Shown in pieces: positions 53,339-61,537 of a stretch of 64,000 nt of DNA. Both the position numbers and the translations under genes were made by a program. Every line of letters begins with the position of its first letter. Positions within the stretch are counted from its first letter, which is position 1. The DNA is from Candidatus Defluviicoccus seviourii (GTDB lineage: Bacteria > Pseudomonadota > Alphaproteobacteria > Rhodospirillales > Defluviicoccaceae): the NCBI GenBank assembly GCA_900609035.2, contig UXAT02000006.1, positions 42,651 to 106,650 on the forward strand, in the 5' to 3' direction. The notes under the pieces are model-generated. The model saw only the letters and a list, made by a program, of their open reading frames with translations, made no database searches and was not told where the DNA came from.

Positions 53339-53453
53339 GTGCAGCGACCCAATCGGGCGATCCACGCCCGAGCAAGGTTGTCGCTGCACAACATATTTAA
53401 TCGCGTGCACTTTCGGCACAAACAGGATGTAGGCTCTGTTTGTGCCAGTGCAC
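53339..53453 (-). repeat. Two-hairpin dispersed repeat, copy 2
   Basis: The reverse complement matches 5175-5289 over the full 115 bases with about six differences. In this copy the outer stem of the second hairpin is perfect (GTGCAGCGAC with GTCGCTGCAC), which suggests that structure is what is kept. It lies between divergent genes, about 50 bases from the phnM start, so it should be part of the phnM leader if transcription begins upstream of it. Confidence 0.85.
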
Positions 53454-53505
53454 TCCGTGCCACGCCGACCAGGACCAGCGCGGACTTCCGGAACCAGGAT
53501 TGCTC

Positions 53506-54645
53506 ATGGCGGGGGAACTCATTCTCACCAACGCGCAGGTCGTTCTCGGCGACAGCGTCTGCCATGGCACGGTGCACGTCCAAGACGGCGTGATTCGGAG
53601 CATCGAGACCGGCGTGAGCCGCCTGCCGGCTGCGGTCGATCTCGAAGGCGATTTCCTGATCCCCGGCCTGATCGACATCCACACCGACAACCTGGAGCGG
53701 CACCTGCAGCCGCGCCCCGGCGTTGCGTGGCCGAACATCGCGGCGCTGGTGACCCACGACCGGCAGATGGCAACTGCGGGCGTGACGACGGTATTCGACT
53801 CCCTTTGCGTCGGCATCGGCGACGACGACGGCAACGGCCGGTCGAAGGCGCTGATCCAATCGCTCTTGGCGATGGAGCAGGCGCAGGCGGACGGCCTGCT
53901 GAAGGCCGAGCACTTCCTGCATCTGCGCTGCGAGGTGACGTCGCCCACGGTGGTGAGCAGCTTCGTAGCCCTCGTCGACGACCCGCTGGTACGGCTGGTC
54001 TCGGTCATGGACCACACGCTTGGCCAGCGCCAGTGGCAGAACGTCGACAATTGGATGAAGTTCACCGGTCACGAACCGAGCGAAGCGGAGCTCGAGCGGA
54101 TGTTAGCTGCCGCGCGCGAGATGCAAGCGCGCTACGCTGCCGCCAACCGTCTGCAGATCGTGCGCGCCAGCCAGGAGCGCCAGCTCACGCTTGCCAGCCA
54201 CGACGATGCGACCGTCGAGCATGTCCAAGATGCGGTCGACTTAGGGATTTCGATTTCCGAGTTTCCGACTACACGGGAAGCGGCGGCGAAAGCACGCGCC
54301 TGCGGGCTCTGGATCGTGATGGGTGCGCCAAACGTCGTCCTCGGCGGCTCCCACTCCGGCAACGTCTCCGCACGCGCGCTGGCCGCCGACGGTCTCGTCG
54401 ATGGCCTCGCGTCCGACTACGTGCCAGTCAGCCTGATCCACGCCTGCTTCCTCTTTCACGAACTGCTCGGCGTCGCGCTGCCCGACGCGGTCGCGACGGC
54501 GAGCGCTCATCCGGCGGCAATGGTGGGGCTCAGCGACCGCGGCATCATCGCGCCCGACCGGCTTGCCGATCTGGTCTGGGTCAAGGCCTACCAGCATGTA
54601 CCCGTCGTCCGCAGCGTCTGGCGGCGCGGCATGCTGGTGGCTTGA
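53506..54645 (+). CDS. phnM: Alpha-D-ribose 1-methylphosphonate 5-triphosphate diphosphatase
   Basis: A 379-residue amidohydrolase of exactly PhnM size. The metal site [11 protein letters not shown] distinguishes PhnM from other amidohydrolases, and [11 protein letters not shown] and [14 protein letters not shown] follow as expected. In the C-P lyase pathway it releases pyrophosphate from the ribosyl-triphosphate intermediate. No other C-P lyase genes are in the window except the divergent DUF1045, so the rest of the pathway must be elsewhere or missing. Confidence 0.93.
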   Translation: MAGELILTNAQVVLGDSVCHGTVHVQDGVIRSIETGVSRLPAAVDLEGDFLIPGLIDIHTDNLERHLQPRPGVAWPNIAALVTHDRQMATAGVTTVFDSLCVGIGDDDGNGRSKALIQSLLAMEQAQADGLLKAEHFLHLRCEVTSPTVVSSFVALVDDPLVRLVSVMDHTLGQRQWQNVDNWMKFTGHEPSEAELERMLAAAREMQARYAAANRLQIVRASQERQLTLASHDDATVEHVQDAVDLGISISEFPTTREAAAKARACGLWIVMGAPNVVLGGSHSGNVSARALAADGLVDGLASDYVPVSLIHACFLFHELLGVALPDAVATASAHPAAMVGLSDRGIIAPDRLADLVWVKAYQHVPVVRSVWRRGMLVA

Positions 54646-54760
54646 AGACGGAGACGACCGGGGACCGGCGGGGCGCTTGCATTTGCGGCCCAATCGCGCA
54701 AGTTTCGATCGCTGCGCAGCGCAGCCATGGCGGCGCGGGATTGAGCGGGAGGGCCAGGGC

Positions 54761-56311
54761 TTGAGCGAACGCATTCTCATCATCGATTTCGGCTCGCAAG
54801 TAACGCAGTTGATCGCACGCCGCGTGCGCGAGGCCGGCGTCTATTGCGAGATCGTGCCGTTCAACCGCGCCGATCGTGCGCACCTTCAGCAGTTCGACCC
54901 GAAGGCGATTATCCTCTCCGGTGGTCCCGCCTCGGTGACGGAAGCCGATGCGCCGCGGGCAGACCCTGCCGTCTTCACACAGGGCGTGCCGGTGCTGGGC
55001 ATCTGCTATGGCCAACAGACGATGGTCGCGCAACTGGGTGGTACCGTCGAAGCCGGCTTCGCCCGCGAGTTCGGCCGCGCCTACGTCGAAGTAACCGACG
55101 ATTGCGCGCTCTTCCACGGCGTCTGGCGCAAAGGCAGCCGGGAGCCGGTGTGGATGAGCCACGGCGACCGGGTGACGGCCCTGCCGCCCGGCTTTCGCGC
55201 CGTCGGCATCTCCGAAGGCGCCCCCTATGCCGTGATCGCCGACGACGCGCGCCGGTTCTACGGCGTCCAGTTCCACCCTGAAGTCACCCACACGCCGCAC
55301 GGCGCCGCGCTGCTGCGAAATTTCACCCACCACGTCGCCGGCTGCTCCGGCGATTGGACGATGAGCGCCTTCAGGGACCACGCGATTGCCGCCGTGCGCG
55401 AACAGGTGGGCTCGGCGCGGGTCATTTGTGGGCTGTCCGGCGGGGTCGATTCTTCGGTGGCAGCCGTCCTCCTGCACGAAGCGCTCGGCGACCAGCTCAC
55501 CTGCATCTTCGTCGACACCGGTCTTTTGCGCGAGGGCGAGGCGGACGAGGTGGTGAGCCTGTTCCGCGGCCACTACAACATCCCGCTCGTGCACCGGGAT
55601 GCGTCAGGCGTGTTTCTCGGCAAGCTCGCAGGCGTTACCGATCCGGAAGCGAAGCGCAAGACCATCGGCGCGACCTTCATTGACATCTTTGAGGAGGAAG
55701 CAAAGGCGCTGGGCGGCGCAGACTTTCTCGCCCAGGGGACCCTCTATCCGGATGTGATCGAGAGCGTCTCGTTCCACGGCGGCCCCAGTGTGACCATTAA
55801 ATCGCACCACAACGTCGGCGGCCTGCCGGAACGGATGCGCCTCAAGCTGGTCGAGCCGCTGCGGGCGCTGTTCAAGGACGAGGTGCGCGCACTCGGCCGC
55901 ACGCTTGGCCTGCCCGAGAGCCTGGTCGGCCGCCACCCCTTCCCCGGTCCCGGTTTGGCGGTGCGCATCCTGGGCGACGTCACGGCCGAGCGCTGCGCGC
56001 TTCTTCGTCGCGCTGATGCCATCTTCATCGAGGAGATCCGCCTGAACGGCCTTTACGATGCGATCTGGCAGGCGTTCGCGGTGCTGCTGCCGGTGCGCAC
56101 AGTGGGCGTGATGGGCGACGCCAGGACCTATGACGCGGTGGTGGCGCTGCGCGCCGTGACCTCGACCGATGGCATGACGGCGGAAACCTTCGCCTTCGAC
56201 CACGCCTTTCTGGCCCGGGTGGCGAACCGGATCGTCAACGAAGTGAAGGGCGTCAACCGCGTCGTCTACGACCTGACCTCGAAGCCGCCCGGCACCATCG
56301 AGTGGGAGTGA
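54761..56311 (+). CDS. guaA: GMP synthase (glutamine-hydrolysing)
   Basis: A 516-residue enzyme that amidates XMP to GMP. The N-terminal class I glutaminase domain has the Cys of LGICYGQQ and the His/Glu pair of VQFHPEV. The PP-loop ATP pyrophosphatase has SGGVDSSV, and the C-terminal dimer domain ends in [14 protein letters not shown] start is needed because [12 protein letters not shown] is the known beginning; GGGAGGG lies in front. Confidence 0.96.
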   Translation: MSERILIIDFGSQVTQLIARRVREAGVYCEIVPFNRADRAHLQQFDPKAIILSGGPASVTEADAPRADPAVFTQGVPVLGICYGQQTMVAQLGGTVEAGFAREFGRAYVEVTDDCALFHGVWRKGSREPVWMSHGDRVTALPPGFRAVGISEGAPYAVIADDARRFYGVQFHPEVTHTPHGAALLRNFTHHVAGCSGDWTMSAFRDHAIAAVREQVGSARVICGLSGGVDSSVAAVLLHEALGDQLTCIFVDTGLLREGEADEVVSLFRGHYNIPLVHRDASGVFLGKLAGVTDPEAKRKTIGATFIDIFEEEAKALGGADFLAQGTLYPDVIESVSFHGGPSVTIKSHHNVGGLPERMRLKLVEPLRALFKDEVRALGRTLGLPESLVGRHPFPGPGLAVRILGDVTAERCALLRRADAIFIEEIRLNGLYDAIWQAFAVLLPVRTVGVMGDARTYDAVVALRAVTSTDGMTAETFAFDHAFLARVANRIVNEVKGVNRVVYDLTSKPPGTIEWE

Positions 56312-56321
56312 GGGATGGCCG

Positions 56322-56750
56322 TTACCTGATGTCCTGAAGGTGAATGATGCGGTCCGCAAGATAAGGATGCGCGCGCACCAGGTCATGAAATCGCCGGTCT
56401 GCTGTCACAACTGGATAGTGTTCCTGCACGCTAAGCGCCAAGTAGAAGCAGTCATAAACGGGATGGCCGAGATCGATCGCAAGGCGGCTCGCTGAAGCCG
56501 TGAGCTGACGCATGGATGCCGGCCTCGCAACAGGCGCCGCCTTAAGCACCTCGATCGCCTCTGCGAAGTCCGCTTTGTCGATATCGCCACGCCGACAGAG
56601 CGCCCAAAGCGCATTGGCGGCTTCGGCGAAAAGTAGCTCCGGCGCAATGAGGGTCAGATCAGCATCCAAGAGACGGACAGCTTGGTCGGAAAACGGTTCT
56701 GTCACGAGCCATTTCACGGCCACACTGGCGTCCACGACATAGCCGATCAT
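56322..56750 (-). CDS. PIN-domain toxin, VapC/FitB type
   Basis: A 142-residue PIN ribonuclease with the four acidic positions: Asp in YVVDASVAVKWL, Glu in LLFAEAANALW, Asp in PVYDCFYLALS and Asp in VVTADRRF. Such toxins cleave tRNA or rRNA when free. Its ATG overlaps the TGA of the antitoxin gene. Confidence 0.92.
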   Translation of the reverse strand: MIGYVVDASVAVKWLVTEPFSDQAVRLLDADLTLIAPELLFAEAANALWALCRRGDIDKADFAEAIEVLKAAPVARPASMRQLTASASRLAIDLGHPVYDCFYLALSVQEHYPVVTADRRFHDLVRAHPYLADRIIHLQDIR

Positions 56751-56983
56751 GGAGCGTGATCACGGTCGCGGTCGGCGCGGATGAGTTCGCTGCTATCGGT
56801 GCTGGAGTGCAGACGCTCGCGCAGGGCTTTGGCCCGCGTGGCAAAGGTTTCTTCCCCTTCAAGTAGGGCCGCCCGCAGGACCTCGCGGTGTTCTGCCTCC
56901 GCAGAACGGCCATGCGCGGCAGCCCGCTGCTTCAAGGCGCGAACCACTTGCTCGCTTACGTTTCGTACGGTCAACTGGGCCAT
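56747..56983 (-). CDS. FitA-type ribbon-helix-helix antitoxin
   Basis: A 78-residue protein. MAQLTVRNVSEQVVRALKQR and AAAHGRSAEAEHREVL form the FitA/Arc-like ribbon-helix-helix that binds the operator; the C-terminal half wraps the toxin. It is the first gene of the two-gene unit and overlaps the toxin gene by four bases. Autoregulation is expected. Confidence 0.92.
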   Translation of the reverse strand: MAQLTVRNVSEQVVRALKQRAAAHGRSAEAEHREVLRAALLEGEETFATRAKALRERLHSSTDSSELIRADRDRDHAP

Positions 56984-57009
56984 GGTCGGGCTCGAAGAAA
57001 ACCGGCTGC

Positions 57010-57039
57010 CTGCAGATATGCGCTATCAGTGTCTGCATA
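57010..57039. promoter_or_regulatory. Candidate operator of the toxin-antitoxin unit
   Basis: An imperfect inverted repeat, TGCAGATA and TGTCTGCA, overlaps a second one, ATATGC and GCATAT. It lies about 30-55 bases upstream of the antitoxin start. Palindromes of this type are bound by FitA/VapB, but no consensus can be checked here. Confidence 0.35.
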
Positions 57040-57125
57040 TTAGTGCCGTTGCCTACATCTGGCCAGTGTCCCGCGACGACACTCATTCCGCAGGCTTCGG
57101 CAAACTCTGCAAGCGGAATCGCAGA

Positions 57126-58562
57126 TCACGTCACTGTCTTGACCGTCTGGTTGACCGACGGGCAGGAATTTCGCTGCGTGAGCGCGGACTGCCGAGCGCC
57201 CGCTCGCCTGCACGCGGCGGCGAGCCGCACGTGCCAGTTCATCGCCATGTCGGCGAAAAAGCGCCTGGGCTCACGGACGAGCTTCCGCAGCTTGCGCGCC
57301 CACAGCGGGGAAATGCGGCAGGTGGCGCGTAGGGGCAGCCCCGTCGCCCGCGCGCCGTCGGCGGCCTGGTAGCGATTAAAGCTTTCCCCCATTGCTGCGA
57401 ACGGGTCGGGCGGCCACGCGCAAGCACGGCCCCCCTGGCGCTGGGCGTCGCGCCATTGAGCGATCGTATCGACCAGCGCCGGGATGTTGGCCTCGGCCGC
57501 AAGCACATGCCGCTCAAGCCAGTGCGGCCGCAGGGCTGCCTTGTCGTCGGCCTGCAACGCATCGAAGGTGGTGAGGCAGCCGCTGTCGATAAAGAAATTC
57601 GTGCCGTAGTCCTCACAGATGCCGAAGTCGCCCAGAATGGCAAACGGGATGCCGCGCGCCGCGGCTTGCAGCGCCACGGTTGAGCTCACGGTCAGGCACA
57701 GATCGGTGGTATCGAGCAGATTTTCGATCGGTTCATATACGAGACGGAGATTGGCCGGCTTGAGCCCGCGGCGTTCGGCCCGGCTCACAATCCCGGCCAA
57801 GTGGTGGATCGTCGGCCTGAGCGTCGTTTCGCCAGGCGCGTGCCGCGGCTTGATGATGACGGTGCGCTCTGGATGGGCGCGCGCATAGGCGATCAGGCGG
57901 TCGACGAGGTACAGGCGCTCGATCCGCGATGCCGGCACGTCCGGCTGTTCGGCGTAGAGGATGATCCGCGGCGGCCAGACCGGCGCTGGGCGGGATCGAT
58001 CGTCGGCGCGGATGACGGTCGAGCCGAAGCAAACGCCGCGATCGGCCGCCACACCCAACGCCGCGCAGGTTGCTTCATAATGCGCGTGATCGGCAGGTGA
58101 GTTGAAGAGGATCAGATCGGCACCGAAGCGGTTGGCGAGGCCATGCACTTGATGGCGAAAGACTATGCCGGGGTAGAGCGCGATCGTGAGCGGCCGCGCC
58201 TTTCGGGCGGCGAGCGGCAGGCGACGGAGGCCACCGAGAACCGCCCGTGTGCGCCGGCCGTCGAGACCGAGGACGATCACATCGTAGTCGATGAGGTCCG
58301 GCGCTGCGATGGTTTCGGCCAGCGTCGCCGCCGGTGGCGGTGCGGGATAGCCGAGGGCGGTCAGCTGGCGCCGAGACAGCTGGCGGGCGCGGACCCGCAC
58401 CAGGCGGGTGTCAACCTGCCAGCCGGCGGCCGCAAGCGCCTCGCCGATCGGCTTCGCCGCCTTCAGGAAGGAGTCGAAGCTGGCGAGCACCAGTGCCCGC
58501 CCCGGCGCCGGCTCACTTGGACGCGGCATCCGGCCTGAGGCCGCGGGCAGCGCTGGCTGCAT
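57126..58562 (-). CDS. DUF6716-like putative glycosyltransferase, paralogue 1
   Basis: A 478-residue protein with a GT-B-like layout. Key stretches are TVIIKPRHAPGET, ENLLDTTDLCLTVSST, and AILGDFGICEDYGTNFF. They align with TVLIKPKHRIGE, DVLLNEADLLVTISST and AITDFGVKENIGNSYF in the product of 61538-63088. The C-terminus is basic (RKLRKLVREPRRFF). It follows neuA in the same direction with a gap of 55 bases. The family is thought to handle surface glycans, and transfer of a nonulosonic acid is a fair inference here. Confidence 0.78.
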   Translation of the reverse strand: MQPALPAASGRMPRPSEPAPGRALVLASFDSFLKAAKPIGEALAAAGWQVDTRLVRVRARQLSRRQLTALGYPAPPPAATLAETIAAPDLIDYDVIVLGLDGRRTRAVLGGLRRLPLAARKARPLTIALYPGIVFRHQVHGLANRFGADLILFNSPADHAHYEATCAALGVAADRGVCFGSTVIRADDRSRPAPVWPPRIILYAEQPDVPASRIERLYLVDRLIAYARAHPERTVIIKPRHAPGETTLRPTIHHLAGIVSRAERRGLKPANLRLVYEPIENLLDTTDLCLTVSSTVALQAAARGIPFAILGDFGICEDYGTNFFIDSGCLTTFDALQADDKAALRPHWLERHVLAAEANIPALVDTIAQWRDAQRQGGRACAWPPDPFAAMGESFNRYQAADGARATGLPLRATCRISPLWARKLRKLVREPRRFFADMAMNWHVRLAAACRRAGARQSALTQRNSCPSVNQTVKTVT

Positions 58563-58617
58563 CGGTATGCTCCTCCTCCGGCCACATCCCGGGGCGGGCC
58601 CCGGCGGACGCCGGTGG

Positions 58618-59364
58618 CTACGCCGCCCGCGCTTCGTGCGCCTCGATCGAAGGCGGGACGAAGGCGCGAACCATCACTTCCGCCTTCAGGAAATCGAGCG
58701 GCTCGTCGATCTCCAGGCACCGCTCCGCCGCTTGGACGAACAGGGCAACGCGGCCGAAAAAGCGGTGGCGGGCCGCCCGGAAGCCCTCGGTCCGCATGGC
58801 ATAGACGGCGCCTGTCTCCAGATACTGGGGTTCCATATCCTGCCGGCGCGGGCGATTGTGGATCGCGTGGTTGATCCCGGTGGCAGCGCCGCCCGCATCG
58901 GCGCGCCAGAGGAAGTGATAGAACGGGGCGACGGCAAGGGCGCAGTCGGCCTGGTTGGCGGCGAGAGCTTCGACCGTGCCGTCGATATCGGCCGCCGTGG
59001 TCAGGGGTGACGTGCACTGCAAGAAGACGACGATTTCCGGCAGCTGCACTTGCGCCCCAGCGAGCGTATCCAGCACATGCAGCAACGCCGCCTCGGACGA
59101 TGCGGTATCGCCGCTGATGGCGGCCGGCCGGCGAATGACCTCGGCGCCGGCCGCGACCGCGACCGCTGCGATCTCGTCATCATCGGTCGAGACGATGACG
59201 CGATCGACGCGCGCGGCCGCCAATGCAGCGGCAATCGTGTAGGCGATCAGCGGTTTGCCCGCCAACATGCGAACGTTCTTGCGCGGCACGCCCTTCGAGC
59301 CGCCGCGGGCCGGGATGATGGCGATGCATCCCGGCTGCGCGGTTGTCGTTGGATCCGAGCGCAT
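58618..59364 (-). CDS. neuA: CMP-nonulosonate (acylneuraminate) cytidylyltransferase
   Basis: A 248-residue enzyme. It has the CTP-binding IIPARGGSKGVPRKN, RVIVSTDDDEIAAVA, and FLQCTSPLTTAADID. It activates a sialic-acid-like sugar (Neu5Ac, legionaminic or pseudaminic) with CMP. It starts four bases after the neuB stop, so the genes are coupled. The C-terminal extension ending HEARAA is short and lacks an esterase domain. Confidence 0.93.
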   Translation of the reverse strand: MRSDPTTTAQPGCIAIIPARGGSKGVPRKNVRMLAGKPLIAYTIAAALAAARVDRVIVSTDDDEIAAVAVAAGAEVIRRPAAISGDTASSEAALLHVLDTLAGAQVQLPEIVVFLQCTSPLTTAADIDGTVEALAANQADCALAVAPFYHFLWRADAGGAATGINHAIHNRPRRQDMEPQYLETGAVYAMRTEGFRAARHRFFGRVALFVQAAERCLEIDEPLDFLKAEVMVRAFVPPSIEAHEARAA

Positions 59365-59367
59365 GGC

Positions 59368-60255
59368 TCAGGCGGCCTTGGCAGCAGCCGCTGGATCGAT
59401 CCACTTCAGTTTAGCGCGCTGAACCTTCTCGACTTCGAGAACGTCGCTCATCTTGTAGTCAAGGCTCTGCCAGACGTTGTGCAGATCGCGGGTCAGGCGG
59501 CGCAGGCCATCCGGCTCCAGCGAAGCGGCGTGGTCGGTGCCCTTCCAGGTCCGATCGAGGGTAAAGTGGCGCTCGATCCAGCGCGCACCCAAGGTGGCGG
59601 CGGCAATGTCGACAGCGATGCCGAGGTGATGGCCGGAGAAGCCGACATCCTTGACCCGCTCGCCGAAGGTCTCCTTCAAACGCAAGATCTCGCCGAGGCA
59701 AACGTCCTTGAAGTCAACCGGATAACCGGACGTGCACGAATACAAGACGGCATCCTTGGCGCGACCGCGCTCCTCGAGGAAACGGACGATCTGCTCTTCC
59801 TCGTCCTGGGTCGTCATGCCGACGGAGAAGTGGATCTCACCTTCATAGTTGTCGCAGAGATAGCCCAGCATCGGAAAGTTCAGGTTCGAGGCGGACGGGA
59901 TCTTGATGAAGGCGGGGCTCAGTGAGGTGATCTCGCGCGCAGACGTCAGGTCCCAGACCGAGGTCGAGTACGTGATGCCGAACTCTCGGCACCATGCCTG
60001 CAACTGGCGGTGCTGATTGACGTCAAATTCAAGAAATTCTCGGTGCTCGCCATAGGTGCGGCCGTAGCTGTTGGCCGGATTGGGATGTGGCGCACTGTAT
60101 TGTTCTGCGGTCAGCAGCTCGCGCGGGCAGCGCTTCTGGAACTTTACCGCATCAGCTTTGCAGAAGGTGGCGGCAACGGCGATCAATTCCTTCGCAATCG
60201 CCATGTCACCCTTGTGATTACAGCCGATCTCGGCGATCACAAGCGGAGCATTCAT
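59368..60255 (-). CDS. neuB: Nonulosonate (N-acetylneuraminate-type) synthase without SAF domain
   Basis: A 295-residue protein with the NeuB TIM barrel: IAEIGCNHKGDMAIAKELI, AVKFQKRCPRELLT, YSTSVWDLTSA, IKIPSASNLNF, SVGMTTQDEEE and HFTLDRTWKGTDHAASLEP. It condenses PEP with an N-acylhexosamine. Normal NeuB, LegI and PseI proteins end in an antifreeze-like SAF domain and are about 340-350 residues; this one stops about 50 residues early at KWIDPAAAAKAA. The SAF domain covers the partner active site in known dimers, so its absence is notable. Confidence 0.88.
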   Translation of the reverse strand: MNAPLVIAEIGCNHKGDMAIAKELIAVAATFCKADAVKFQKRCPRELLTAEQYSAPHPNPANSYGRTYGEHREFLEFDVNQHRQLQAWCREFGITYSTSVWDLTSAREITSLSPAFIKIPSASNLNFPMLGYLCDNYEGEIHFSVGMTTQDEEEQIVRFLEERGRAKDAVLYSCTSGYPVDFKDVCLGEILRLKETFGERVKDVGFSGHHLGIAVDIAAATLGARWIERHFTLDRTWKGTDHAASLEPDGLRRLTRDLHNVWQSLDYKMSDVLEVEKVQRAKLKWIDPAAAAKAA

Positions 60256-60537
60256 GTCGGAACTCCTTAACAATGGATTCGGGGGTCGTTCGCAACACAA
60301 CCAAAAATCGCGTAAGTTTTTAGGTGTTCGCCCTTAAAGAAGGGTTACATGCGGGCGCATTGCAGCCGTGGCATGTGAGGGGAACGCACAACGGCAGCGC
60401 TGCCGCACCGGCTTCCGCATCGGCGCAAGGTCGCGACAAATCGCAACGAAAGCCGCAGCATCTTGTTAAGAGTTTGTTTCCTTCTGCCCCCCTAGAGTCC
60501 ACGAGCCCTGCAAGACCGGACAGAGGCAGTTCGCGCT

Positions 60538-61452
60538 ATGAAACCTATACTGGCTGCCACACGCGGCGTTCTGCACGAAATACTCGCCCAGAACGAAGTG
60601 ATTGTGCGAGATGAGAGTTCGTTAAAAAGGTCATACTTTCCCAATACTGACAACAAAGTGACGATCTATCCGCCCATTAGTCTGCTCTCATGGCCAGGAA
60701 AAATTTGCTCGATTGGTGCTCACACGTTTATCGGCGAAAGCCCGGATTTTGAGAGTGTCCAGTCCATCGGCAGCTACTGCGCCATCGCCGGCCACATCAT
60801 TGTCGGCAAGGCAGAGCACCCCACCAACTTCCTCAGCGTGCACAATGCCTTTTACGCCGTTGGCGGCACGACTTCGTTCTCAAGCGAGCGACGGGATTAC
60901 TTCGAGCACAACAGACGGCTCGTGATGAACGCCAAGGCGAAACATCGCGCAGACGGCCGGGCCGATCAGACGGTCGTCATCGGCAATGATGTCTGGATCG
61001 GGGCTCGCGTGGTGATCCGGCGCGGTGTCACCATCGGTGACGGCGCCATCATCGGTGCTGGCTCGGTGGTCACGCGCGATATCCCCCCATACACGATCGC
61101 TGCTGGTGTGCCGGCGCGCGTGATCAAGAAGCGCTTCAACGAGCGCACCATCGAGCGCCTCCTGCAGATCAAGTGGTGGAACTACAGCCTGAGGTCGCTC
61201 GACGGCATCGATGTCACCAACGTCGACAGCGCACTCGATGAACTTGAACGACGCATCGCGATCGGCAGGGCGGAACCTCGCCACAACAAGCGCCTGAGCG
61301 TCTGCGCCATCGGCGACGGCGGCTACGAGGTCGAGGTGTTGGACGACGGGCCTGTCGCGCCGGCAGAGGCGCAAGCCGGCCGCAGCGATCCGGCATGGTC
61401 GCGCGGCAAGTCGGCAGAGCCGCGCATGCGGATACTGTCGACGCAGTCATAG
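60538..61452 (+). CDS. Left-handed beta-helix acyltransferase (CatB/Xat-like)
   Basis: A 304-residue protein. Hexapeptide repeats run through ICSIGAHTFIGES, IGSYCAIAGHIIVG, VVIGNDVWIGARVVIRRGVT and GAIIGAGSVVTRDIPPYTIA, with the GVPARVIKKRF ending of the CatB group. HPTNFLSVH holds the likely catalytic His. The N-terminal 50 residues and the C-terminal 75 (Ala/Gly/Arg-rich) are outside the fold. It is divergent from neuB and probably acetylates a sugar precursor or the finished glycan. Confidence 0.85.
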   Translation: MKPILAATRGVLHEILAQNEVIVRDESSLKRSYFPNTDNKVTIYPPISLLSWPGKICSIGAHTFIGESPDFESVQSIGSYCAIAGHIIVGKAEHPTNFLSVHNAFYAVGGTTSFSSERRDYFEHNRRLVMNAKAKHRADGRADQTVVIGNDVWIGARVVIRRGVTIGDGAIIGAGSVVTRDIPPYTIAAGVPARVIKKRFNERTIERLLQIKWWNYSLRSLDGIDVTNVDSALDELERRIAIGRAEPRHNKRLSVCAIGDGGYEVEVLDDGPVAPAEAQAGRSDPAWSRGKSAEPRMRILSTQS

Positions 61453-61537
61453 AAGCGGAACAGCAAACGCCGCACGCGGCCGGCCGGGCAATTCGGCGCG
61501 CGCCGGGTGCGGCATTTGAATTGACGAGGCGATCAAG

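Noticed and set aside
60314..60340. CCCTT/AAGGG hairpin upstream of neuB as a terminator or attenuator
   Set aside because: The stem is only five bases and there is no T-run in either direction.
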